Source of the DNA: a virus
Virus record (IMG/VR): IMGVR_UViG_3300038436_000161
Span: 1-46,107 of that record
Reading direction: 5' to 3' (one strand)
DNA: 46,107 bases
The translations under genes were made by a program, and so were the position numbers. Below, one piece after another: positions 34,452 to 42,800 of the stretch. The notes under the pieces are model-generated. The model saw nothing but the letters and a program-made list of their open reading frames with translations, was not told the origin of the DNA and ran no database searches. Each line of letters opens with the position of its first letter. Position 1 is the first letter of the stretch.

Positions 34452-34509
34452 GATTTGACTCCTTTGGTTTTCAAAATTTGGCTTTGAAAATCCGCAGGAG
34501 CCGTTTCAG

Positions 34510-34584
34510 TCCGCGAGGAAAAGAAGAACGACAGGGCGATACCCTGAATCGGGTATCCGCACTGTCGTCTGGCGCTCTCGCGGA
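34510..34584 (-). other. Long three-part RNA hairpin in untranslated gap
   Basis: Three nested stems are visible: TCCGCGAG/CTCGCGGA (34510-34517 with 34577-34584), ACGACAG/CTGTCGT (34528-34534 with 34562-34568) and GATACCC/GGGTATC (34538-34544 with 34551-34557). No T-run follows on the minus strand, so it is not a simple terminator. It sits between the 49-codon gene and the sigma-like gene and may be a structured leader. Confidence 0.55.
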
Positions 34585-34619
34585 TTTTCTTATTCGGTTT
34601 GTTTTAGGGAAACCGGAGC

Positions 34620-34769
34620 TTATACGTTCCGCGTGTTTGTAACTTCGATTTTGCCGCCCGGCGCAAGACATATCAATGTCTTGCAGTCCTTGAGAGCGAT
34701 TTCAACGATACCTTTGGCTTCGTCTACGCGGCACACCAATTTGCGGTCAAGGTTTCTGACCTCCCTCAT
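34620..34769 (-). CDS. 49-residue leader protein of the early operon
   Basis: A 49-residue protein from the ATG at 34769, after GGGAGGTGAGACGG. It reads MREVRNLDRKLVCRVDEAKG, then VEIALKDCKTLICLAPGGKI, a pattern seen in very short first genes of clostridial phage early operons. It is the most upstream gene of the minus-strand lytic operon. The function is unknown. Confidence 0.65.
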   Translation of the reverse strand: MREVRNLDRKLVCRVDEAKGIVEIALKDCKTLICLAPGGKIEVTNTRNV

Positions 34770-34880
34770 CCGTCTCACCTCCCTAGAGATAGCAATTGCG
34801 TGGCTTGTCCGGCTCACAAGTCAATCATAATCGGAAAGAGACAAGGCATAAGGACATCGGAAGTCGCTGTTTTTGGTCAT

Positions 34881-34928
34881 AAAAAAAGACCGCCAGGCGC
34901 AAATTCAATAGATTTGCGTCTGACGGCC
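34881..34928 (-). terminator. Intrinsic terminator of the metallopeptidase gene
   Basis: On the minus strand a 17-base arm (34912-34928), a 7-base loop and the opposite arm (34888-34904) form a long stem containing the perfect pair CGCAAAT/ATTTGCG and a few G-U pairs, followed by TTTTTTT (34881-34887). It lies about 70 bases downstream of the stop at 34996. On the plus strand no T-run follows, so it acts for minus-strand transcripts. Confidence 0.85.
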
Positions 34929-34995
34929 GTCAGAAAGTTTCTATTATAGGGCGTTTTGCCTTTCAGATTTTGGACTTCAGAAGTCTAAGAATATT

Positions 34996-36405
34996 TTACG
35001 TTGCCGTTTCCTTGTACGCTTTCGGTAGGATGGAGGGCAGGCCCAGCGCCCTCAAGACCTCGTCGCATTCATATATGGAGTGACCGCAATAAGAATAAAG
35101 CAGCTTTTTATATGCCAACTGCTGCGGCGAGTTATTCAGTTTATATCCCGCTAACTCAAGGAGCTGCTCCCCGAATACGCCTCCCAGTTCCAATCCGATG
35201 CAGATTTGCATGACTGTTTCGAGGGTGGGGTTCGGAAGCTGGCCAGCCTTTATTCTGTCAAACGTCTTATCCGACAAAAGCGTCGTGTCACAGAACACAA
35301 CCTTGTTATATCCCTTACGCAGGATGTGCGCCCACGCGACCTGAGTGAAATTCCCGACAGGCAAGCTAAGGAACTGACCTTCCTCAATATACTCTTTGTG
35401 GAGTTTCTTCAGTTTCTCCGAGCGGTTGAAAACATCCATGTTATGGCTGTCCACATTGAAGGTTGGCACCCGGTTGTAATCGGGCGTTGCTTTGCGGAAT
35501 ACGATGGAGTCGAGGTAAACAACGATATCCGTCTTAGCGGTTTCGTTGTATTTCAGGTCGAAGCGAACGCAGCACTCGTCAATGTGCGTTTTGGCATAAT
35601 CGGTCAACCCGATACCGCCTAACTCCGAACGCTTTATATATTTCGGATCGTTGATAACATAGTGACCATCCACATAGGTGAAATTGCCGCTGTCGATGAG
35701 GTGCCTAAAATACGGGTTGGCGAAATACTCGAAAAACGAATCGCTTAGACTGATGCTGTAGGTCTGATCCCGGCTCTTGGAGTCGGCATCGAAGAAGTAG
35801 CTGCTTATGTAATGGTCGTCCACATAGGTGTAGACGCCTTCCACTTCCTTATAACCAAGGTCAAGCATACGGATTTTCACCGCTGTCCTCGACACTTGGA
35901 AGAAGTCCGCAAGTTCAAAAAGGACGCTCTCCATGATGGCAAGCCTGTTGTTGGCACCGAAAAGCATAGTGTTCTGGCGGATGAGTTCTTCTATTTTCTG
36001 TATGGTGGTTGCTTTAGGCATGAGAATCCGCGGGGCGATCCCATTTGCGTGCCACTCCATCCAATCTGCAGGAGTCCAATCCCTTCTGTGTCTACCCTTC
36101 TCATGAACCTGACAGCTTATGCGGGCCGCATCTACATCATACATTCCCGCCAGTTCATGGTATTTTTTGTGTTTATACCAATGGACGCACTCGTGTATTA
36201 CGGTATTGTTCCAGCAACCGACACAGCGCATGAAGTATACGTCAGGATCAACGAGGATAGTGCCTCGTTCCACCTCCAGCGGTTTGTATTTACGCTCTTC
36301 GTAGCTGAAATATTCGATGGTACAGTCGTTAAATACAATTTCACCGAAAAGAGTGAAATGGCGAGAGATGTAATTCCTTAACCGTAAGCCCCATCCTTGC
36401 GGCAA
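34996..36405 (-). CDS. ImmA/IrrE-like metallopeptidase with C-terminal HTH-like region (frameshifted C-terminal part)
   Basis: A 469-codon frame. NNTVIHECVHWYKHKKYHEL holds the HExxH zinc site (His71, Glu72, His75) of ImmA/IrrE peptidases, which cleave phage or plasmid repressors. The C-terminal region around residues 385-430 (FDRIKAGQLPNPTLETVMQI) resembles an XRE-type helix-turn-helix. The first 15-20 codons do not look like a true start: homologues of this kind carry the preceding N-terminal domain in one chain, which here is read in another frame (36341-36913). The two overlap, and a missing CT dinucleotide near 36365 would restore one protein of about 639 residues. The gene may be inactive or a sequencing artefact. 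Confidence 0.75.
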   Translation of the reverse strand: MPQGWGLRLRNYISRHFTLFGEIVFNDCTIEYFSYEERKYKPLEVERGTILVDPDVYFMRCVGCWNNTVIHECVHWYKHKKYHELAGMYDVDAARISCQVHEKGRHRRDWTPADWMEWHANGIAPRILMPKATTIQKIEELIRQNTMLFGANNRLAIMESVLFELADFFQVSRTAVKIRMLDLGYKEVEGVYTYVDDHYISSYFFDADSKSRDQTYSISLSDSFFEYFANPYFRHLIDSGNFTYVDGHYVINDPKYIKRSELGGIGLTDYAKTHIDECCVRFDLKYNETAKTDIVVYLDSIVFRKATPDYNRVPTFNVDSHNMDVFNRSEKLKKLHKEYIEEGQFLSLPVGNFTQVAWAHILRKGYNKVVFCDTTLLSDKTFDRIKAGQLPNPTLETVMQICIGLELGGVFGEQLLELAGYKLNNSPQQLAYKKLLYSYCGHSIYECDEVLRALGLPSILPKAYKETAT

Positions 36406-36913
36406 CTTCGCGGGCAGGCACCGGCATAGGGGCTGTCAGGGCTTCGGGATAAAAATCCTTGAGAAACGCCTCAGCCACCTCGTCGAACTGTTCTTTCGCG
36501 ATGATCGGAACCAGGGCGTCAGACAAACGCCCCATCCTGCCCACGGGTTCTCTGCTGTAGGCCGAAACATTACGAACAGCGAAATTGCGGAGTCCGTTAT
36601 TCAAGTCTCCCCGGCAAGAAACTCGGAACCATTGCTCCACATCGTCAGTTTCACGGTTGCGGCGTATGGTTTCTGATATGATGATTTCTGCGGACACAAT
36701 AACATCGAAGAGAATTTCGTCCCCGGCTGAATCCGTGACATCGACCCTGTTCACTGTCAAGCCCGAAAGCTCAGCTTCATCCGGCTGCTCGACCCGGTAT
36801 GAACGGCAATCCAATTTATCCGGGTTGTCCTCAACGAATGTGAATACAACATCCCAGATATTGTTGTAAAACTCATTTGCGATTACATCTCTGAATGAAC
36901 GAAGTTCCGCCAT
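36341..36913 (-). CDS. N-terminal part of the ImmA/IrrE-like protein (frameshifted)
   Basis: About 190 residues from the ATG at 36913 (the frame is open to 36943). It starts MAELRSFRDVIANEFYNNIW and continues VVFTFVEDNPDKL. Its last meaningful part, REVAARMGLTVKELHL, runs straight into ISRHFTLFGEIVF of the other frame, which together make a continuous domain junction. A run of 11 G lies 10 bases upstream of the ATG and replaces a normal ribosome binding site. I treat this and the 34996-36405 frame as one broken gene. Confidence 0.7.
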   Translation of the reverse strand: MAELRSFRDVIANEFYNNIWDVVFTFVEDNPDKLDCRSYRVEQPDEAELSGLTVNRVDVTDSAGDEILFDVIVSAEIIISETIRRNRETDDVEQWFRVSCRGDLNNGLRNFAVRNVSAYSREPVGRMGRLSDALVPIIAKEQFDEVAEAFLKDFYPEALTAPMPVPAREVAARMGLTVKELHLSPFHSFR

Positions 36914-36921
36914 AGCAATAT

Positions 36922-36932
36922 CCCCCCCCCCC
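36922..36932 (-). repeat. G11 homopolymer at the metallopeptidase translation start
   Basis: Eleven C on the plus strand, read as G11 on the minus strand, end about 8 bases before the ATG at 36913. Such runs slip during replication and could change ribosome binding or the use of the upstream in-frame ATG at 36934. Confidence 0.6.
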
Positions 36933-37002
36933 ATAATTGACAATCAAAAAGCGTTCACCACAAATGTTATAAAAAATGATCAGGCAACAATGTCCAAGTC
37001 AA

Positions 37003-37031
37003 ATTATAACATGACATGACTAAAATTACAA
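37003..37031 (-). promoter_or_regulatory. Leftward sigma-70 type promoter
   Basis: On the minus strand TTGTAA (37026-37031), a 17-base spacer and TATAAT (37003-37008), with TG just before the -10 (extended -10). It faces the metallopeptidase gene, about 90 bases upstream of its ATG. Confidence 0.75.
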
Positions 37032-37072
37032 CGCGATAAGCAAATATATTTTGCGAACGCTTAGTTTTTGGC

Positions 37073-37101
37073 TTGTTTTTCTTGATGCCTTGTGGTATAC
37101 T
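37073..37101 (+). promoter_or_regulatory. Rightward sigma-70 type promoter
   Basis: TTGTTT (37073-37078), 17 bases, then TATACT (37096-37101). It is about 93 bases upstream of the XRE gene start and is the best candidate for driving the whole plus-strand operon. GAACGCTT (37055-37062), just upstream of the -35, recurs inverted as AAGCGTTC at 36949-36956 on the other side of the leftward promoter, and may be an operator pair. Confidence 0.7.
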
Positions 37102-37193
37102 TTTATTATGTTAGGAACGATGATTGATTGCAAGCTAGATGCAATAACTGTACGCAGAACAAAGAGCAATCTCCGAATAGAGAGGTGTGAGCT

Positions 37194-37409
37194 GTGGGCG
37201 CAAGTTATAAGAAACTATGGAAATTGCTTATAGACCGTGATATGAAAAAGCGGGACTTGTGTGAAAAAGCGGGTGTGAGCGCCACTTCCATAGCAAAACT
37301 TGGAAAGGGCGAAAATGTAAACACGGACATACTGGTTAAGATATGCCGGGCTTTGGATTGCGGTATCAACGACATTATGGAAATAGTACCAGACGATGTC
37401 GGTAGATGA
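37194..37409 (+). CDS. XRE/Cro-CI family transcriptional regulator
   Basis: A 71-residue protein from a GTG after GAGAGGTG. It is almost entirely a helix-turn-helix domain: YKKLWKLLIDRDMKKRDLCE, AGVSATSIAKLGKGENVNTD, then ILVKICRALDCGINDIMEIV. Such YozG-like regulators are often the first gene of restriction-modification operons or lysogeny cassettes. It overlaps the first methyltransferase frame by 4 bases if that gene starts at 37406. It probably controls the two divergent promoters upstream. Confidence 0.9.
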   Translation: MGASYKKLWKLLIDRDMKKRDLCEKAGVSATSIAKLGKGENVNTDILVKICRALDCGINDIMEIVPDDVGR

Positions 37410-38770
37410 CTAATATAAAGAGCAAGCCACATCTGGTTAAAACCGAATTTGTTGGAGGTGGTGGCATGAGGACGTTAACGGAATTGCTTAGGACGGCAAC
37501 TTCAGACGTTATTGGTGCCAATGATTATAGAGAGTATAAGAACGATCTTTTCGCTGAAAGCAAAAAAGCGCTTCTAAAGTTTGAACCGTTTGATACGGGC
37601 GCAACCGCCACTAACCCTATTCAGGTTCTAGACTTTTTCAGTGGGGCTGGTGGAACCTCACTGGGTTTTGCGGCGATTAACCGTATATACCCCGTTTTTC
37701 GTTTCTTAGGCGGCTGCGACATCGACTCATTTTCAGCCGCAACCTACAGTAGGAATTTCGGAACCCCGAAAATTTGCGAAGACATCATTAAGATATTAGA
37801 GACATCCAACAGCATTCAGGAGTTTTTGCATAGCGTTAATTATAACCCCACTTTGCCTACCATACTGATTGGCTGCGCGCCTTGCCAAGGATTCACTTCC
37901 CATAGGAAGAAGCGGTGGAACGATGAGGATGACGACCGGAACAATCTTGTGGTCGCTTTTTCCCGGATTGTTGCCGAAATCAATCCATCCGCCTTTATCA
38001 TGGAAAACGTGCCGGAATTCTTGTCGAATCGGTACTGGAAATACTTCAGCAAAGCGAGAGCCGCTTTTTACAACGCCGGTTATATTGTGAAACAGAACAT
38101 CTATAACTCAGCCGCATTTGGCGTACCGCAGGAACGTTTCCGTTCGATCATCATTGGTATGAAGAAGGATTTCTTGCTGCCGGAAAACGTTTACACGCCG
38201 GAAGAATATAGGACCGTGCGGGATGCGATTGCTTCTCTTCGCCCAATCGCCGCAGGAGAAGCGGATCCTGCCGATCCATTACATAAAGCGGTTGCCCATA
38301 AACAAAGCACCCTTGAAATCATCAGGCAGGTTCCTCATGACGGAGGCAGTCTACCGGAAGGCGTTGGTCCTCAGTGCCTGACTCGGGTCGAGGGGTTTTA
38401 TGATGTTTATGGAAGGCTTAGCTGGGATAAGCCGGCTATTACGATAACGCATTATGCCCGTAATCCTGCCAGCGGCCGCTTTACGCACCCTGTGCAGGAC
38501 CGAGGGCTTACCGCAAGGGAGGCCGCCCGTCTTCAGAGCTTCCCCGACGGCTTTGTTTTTGAAGGAAAGTCTGACGATGTTTACCGGCAGATCGGTGAGG
38601 CCGTACCGCCGTTATTGTCCTGCGGGGTCGCCGCCAACCTGCTGCTTGAGCTTCTGTCCTGTGAGCCGACAAAAGCCCAATTAGAAGCCAGTGTTCAGGC
38701 CGTGGATTTGCCCGTTAGTAATTCTTATTCGAGCGTGATCGCTGGGATTAAGACAAGGAGGCGGGCTTGA
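37406..38770 (+). CDS. DNA C5-cytosine methyltransferase 1
   Basis: Up to 454 residues; a start at 37466 (434 residues) has the better ribosome binding site (GGAGGTGG), while 37406 would be ATGA-coupled to the regulator. Motifs seen: VLDFFSGAGGTSLGF (I), IGCAPCQGFTSHR (IV, catalytic Cys), IMENVPEFL (VI), AFGVPQERFRSIIIG (VIII), GLTAREAARLQSFPD (IX) and IGEAVPP (X). The N-terminal 60-70 residues before motif I are extra. The enzyme methylates cytosine at C5 in a target set by the variable region between VIII and IX, which cannot be read from sequence. Confidence 0.93.
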   Translation: MTNIKSKPHLVKTEFVGGGGMRTLTELLRTATSDVIGANDYREYKNDLFAESKKALLKFEPFDTGATATNPIQVLDFFSGAGGTSLGFAAINRIYPVFRFLGGCDIDSFSAATYSRNFGTPKICEDIIKILETSNSIQEFLHSVNYNPTLPTILIGCAPCQGFTSHRKKRWNDEDDDRNNLVVAFSRIVAEINPSAFIMENVPEFLSNRYWKYFSKARAAFYNAGYIVKQNIYNSAAFGVPQERFRSIIIGMKKDFLLPENVYTPEEYRTVRDAIASLRPIAAGEADPADPLHKAVAHKQSTLEIIRQVPHDGGSLPEGVGPQCLTRVEGFYDVYGRLSWDKPAITITHYARNPASGRFTHPVQDRGLTAREAARLQSFPDGFVFEGKSDDVYRQIGEAVPPLLSCGVAANLLLELLSCEPTKAQLEASVQAVDLPVSNSYSSVIAGIKTRRRA

Positions 38771-38771
38771 T

Positions 38772-39818
38772 ATGAGGTTTACTTGTGTGGACAGCTTTTC
38801 AGGCGCAGGGGGTCTGTCTTTAGGCCTCCAAGAAGCAGGGTTTGAGATGCTGTTTAGCTTTGATATCGATCCAAAATGTATTGATACGATAAAAAAGAAC
38901 CCGAAATATTTCAAGCATCCCGCCTTTTGCGAGGATATCCAGGATATGCTCGGAGGGCGACTGCTTGATAGGATTGGCTTAAAAAAGGGCGAGCTGTTCC
39001 TGCTCGCTGGCGGGCCTCCGTGCCAGGGATTTTCTGTCCAGCGCATTGGAGAGGACGCCGACAGCAGGAACGAACTCGTGCTTCTTTACGGAAACCTCAT
39101 AGATGAGGTCCGGCCTCTGTTTTTTATGATGGAGAATGTGTGTGGCATACAGGGAAAACGCGGAAACGTCATCCTTTTTGAATTGATAAGGCACATGGAA
39201 TCTATCGGCTATATCGTTCACAAGCAACTTGTCGATGCCGAAGATTATGGTGTTCCGCAACGCCGTAAACGCATCTTCTTAGTCGGGGAACGTAAAGATA
39301 TCGGTTCGAACTATGAGTTTCCAAAACCCACGGGTGAAAAGCATACCGTTCGCGAAACGATAGGCTTTTTGCCGCCGCCGCCAGAAGATGGGACTCCGCA
39401 TCCCGATTACCCCCTTCACAGACGAGACCGTTTATCTGAAAAGAACATCATGCGGCTGAAGGCATTGCAGCAGGGGCAGGGACGCGACCACCTGCCAGAA
39501 GAGTTGCTGGCTAATTGCCATCGCATTAACAGTGCGGTTATCGGGCATCGGAACGTATACGGCAGGATGTCGTGGGATGAAGTGGCGCCAACCATAACGG
39601 CCCGTTTTGATAGCTTCACGCGCGGGCTGTTTGGGCATCCCGAGCAATTACGAAGCATTTCATTATGCGAAGGCGCTTTATTGCAGACATTTCCCATTGA
39701 TTTCCTATTCGAGGGATCAAAAATAGATATTGCGCGGCAGATAGGGAATGCCGTGCCGCCAAAGCTGGCGAAAATCATTGGTGATAGCATCCTTAAGTAT
39801 TACTTGGGTAAGAGGTGA
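38772..39818 (+). CDS. DNA C5-cytosine methyltransferase 2
   Basis: A 348-residue enzyme starting directly with motif I (FTCVDSFSGAGGLSLGLQEA). Motif IV is LAGGPPCQGFSVQRIG, VI is MMENVCGIQG, VIII is DYGVPQRRKRIFLVGE, IX is in SLCEGALLQTFP and X is IGNAVPP. Its start is 1 base after the stop of methyltransferase 1 and uses an AGGAGG-like site. The two enzymes are only distantly related, so they probably have different targets or act on the two strands of an asymmetric site, as in some type II systems. Confidence 0.94.
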   Translation: MRFTCVDSFSGAGGLSLGLQEAGFEMLFSFDIDPKCIDTIKKNPKYFKHPAFCEDIQDMLGGRLLDRIGLKKGELFLLAGGPPCQGFSVQRIGEDADSRNELVLLYGNLIDEVRPLFFMMENVCGIQGKRGNVILFELIRHMESIGYIVHKQLVDAEDYGVPQRRKRIFLVGERKDIGSNYEFPKPTGEKHTVRETIGFLPPPPEDGTPHPDYPLHRRDRLSEKNIMRLKALQQGQGRDHLPEELLANCHRINSAVIGHRNVYGRMSWDEVAPTITARFDSFTRGLFGHPEQLRSISLCEGALLQTFPIDFLFEGSKIDIARQIGNAVPPKLAKIIGDSILKYYLGKR

Positions 39819-39824
39819 TCGGGT

Positions 39825-42800
39825 ATGCCATATCAAGCGATTATCAGAAGATATTTGTCCGGCCTACAACGGGATTATCAGGATGCACTTACAGGTCATC
39901 AGCACACCGCTGAGCTCTCTTTCCGGCCTTCCTTGGATAGGCTGTTCAAGGAGCTGGCTATGGAACTGAACGGCAGTCCCGATATCGTGGTCATACTCGA
40001 GCCCCGGAACCAGGCACGTATGGGGCGCCCCGACTGGCGTATCCATGACCGGAACACCCTGGGCGTTTATGGGTATATCGAGGCAAAAGGGCTGACGCCT
40101 ACCGCGTTTGATATCACACCGCACGAGGAGCAGTTCAACCGGTATCTCTCTTTAGGACATAAGCTGATCATTACAGATGGCATAGATTTCGTATACTCCT
40201 TTAACGAAGGCACCAGACCGCAAGTAGTTTCACTTATAGACAAGGCGCTGATGAACCGGCCGGACTGGTCGAGGCTTACGCACAATCCACAGTTCGAAGA
40301 TATGATGCGCAGGTTCTTCTCCGAGCCATTTCCGCAGTATTGCGACGAGGGACGCCTAGTCGAACTTGTAGCTCTTCGGACCCGTCTGCTTTCGAATGAG
40401 ATCCTGCGGTTTTCCGCTATCTCGGTAGCCGAAGCGATGGACGATGCGGAGAGGAACGCGATTACTTTGTTGGATGGGCTGTTGGAACTGGTGTATAACC
40501 ATAACGACCAAATGCTACGCCAAGACAGTGTTTTTGCGGATTTTGCTGCCCAGGTCATTATGTTTTCGTTGCTCTATGCGCACCGCGTGGAATGTACGGA
40601 TGCCGATTCACCAACGGTAAAAGAACAGAAGATTAGGGATTATTTATCCAGGGATATTGAGGGCGGGCAGGTGCTGCGACCGTTCCTAAAGATTATTCAC
40701 TATATTAACAGCCCCGGTAACGGGGATAGCTTCATCCTTACATGGACGGATGAGTGCATCCACTTTTTGTCTTTTGTGCATATGACAGAGCAGCAAAGGC
40801 AACGCCCGGACTACCATAAATTGTTCGAGCTCTTTTTGTCTAAATTTGATGCGCGTTCACGCTTCGACTATGGAGCGTATTACACCCCTAGTGAATTGGC
40901 CGACTGCATCGTCCGGTTAACGGAAGTGATAGCGAGACAGAGTTTTGACGGAAACAGCATTTTTGCCGATGGGAACACGCTAATCGATCCGTGCTGCGGA
41001 ACCGGTTCCTTCCTTGAAAGAATCAAGCAAAATGACGCGCAGAATGGTGCGTATACCTTATGCGGGATCGAGATTTTGCCCGCTCCTTACATGCTAGCCA
41101 CCTATCGAATGGCAATCCTTGATCAGGAACTGGAAGGCGGGCGTTCTCATAACGAACTGCTATTAGCGAACACTCTCAGCAACTGTGTTTTCGGAGAGCC
41201 CGCTAATACAGAAACGGTTGAAGGTTTTGAGCTTTACAGGGCCCACGAGATTGCGTCCAGACCTATCACTCTCGTGATTGGGAACCCACCCTCATCCGAT
41301 TCAGCTAAAACCAATGTGGGCGATGATTTCTCCGTAATCCTTGGACTAATGGATGATTTCCGTCCTCCTGCAGAAAACCGCCACGGCCGCCAGAATACGC
41401 AGAAGCAAATCAACAACCCGCACCTGCAATTCCTACGCTGGGGATGTGCGAAGTTGGCGGCTTCGCCAAACCATTCTGTCTTGGCGTATATCGTTCCGTC
41501 GACATTTCTCGAAGCCGAATCTTACAAGTATGCACGGAAATACATCGTCGAGAACTTTTCCAGCGTATGGATCGTTTCTGTGGATGCAGACGCACGGGCC
41601 GGAGTCCGCTCGGACAGTATATTTAAGACGCAACAAGGAAGAGCGATCCTGATCGCAACGCGCCGTTACGGCGAGCCGGTCGGTATCACCAGGTACCGGT
41701 ACTTCGATATCTCGCACTTCTCAAAAGCGCAGAAATCGTCTTGGTTGGAACAGGACGCCGGTGAGAGTATTAGCATGTTTTCAGAGCACGACCTTGACGA
41801 GGTAAGTTACGCCCTTTGCCCTTCCTTGCCGTTTGACGAGGAGCTCTATTCATCGTATTGGCCCGTAAGCGGTGAGAATGAGCCAAACGCGATCTTCAAG
41901 CAGCATTGCTCAGGCATAAAGCTGGCTCCGACCAGTATCTTTACTCATCTGAAAGCACCCATGCTCAAACGACGTAGCAGGGATATCATGCAACGCGGCG
42001 TCCCGGCGGCCGAAGAATGGCTGTCTAGGCAGGACAAGCCGCCGAAAGAAATCGAAACCCGTTTCTTTGCCGAGCAACTAGCCGCGCAAGGCAATGCTCA
42101 GGCGGTAGACGCACTTCTTGACGTAAACATCGTTGACTATGCGTTAAGGCCATTCTTGCCGGTGAAAGCCTTTCTGTGGCAGGACCTGCTACATCGTTTC
42201 AGCCGTGTTGGAGGCGGGGGAACAAGAAGGCGCCCCGAAATAAGCGTAGCGTTTTCTTCCGAAGGCACCGTTGGTTTTGCGTTATCCCACTCGCCCAAAG
42301 ACCAAAAAGACATGCTCAAGCAATTTGCTTCGTTCTGCTGGTATTACCCGGATAACGATCTGTGCAGACGAGGTAATTCCTATATCTACCTCAATCAGTA
42401 TCCCGTAAGGGGAACCCGGAACGGAGTGATTGGAAATAATATCAACGACCGGCTTTGCGGCAGACTGTCTGGGCTGCTTGGGCTCGATATGGGTCCAGTT
42501 GCAACAGAAGTAGTCTTTTATACCTTTGCGGTTCTCTGCTCTCAGGTGTATCTGGACGAGTTCGAGGGAGCGTTGTTTACAGTTAATAGGGCCGATATGC
42601 GTCCTCGCATCCCGATTGTGGACCATGCGGACATTTTCAGGAGTCTGGCTTCTCTTGGCCGCAGAATTGCCGAACTGGAAAAAAGGGACTATATCCCCGC
42701 AAACCACATGGGGTTCGATTTTTCCGCTATTCAAGCTCAGATACCGGCGGGCTTCCGGCTGAGATGGGTTGACCAGCCCTTTGATGAAGAGCACGAGACT

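Noticed and set aside
34471-34671. A 66-codon minus-strand frame through the nested hairpin
   Set aside because: It starts inside the 49-codon gene without a ribosome binding site, is very rich in Arg and Ser, and covers a clear RNA structure.
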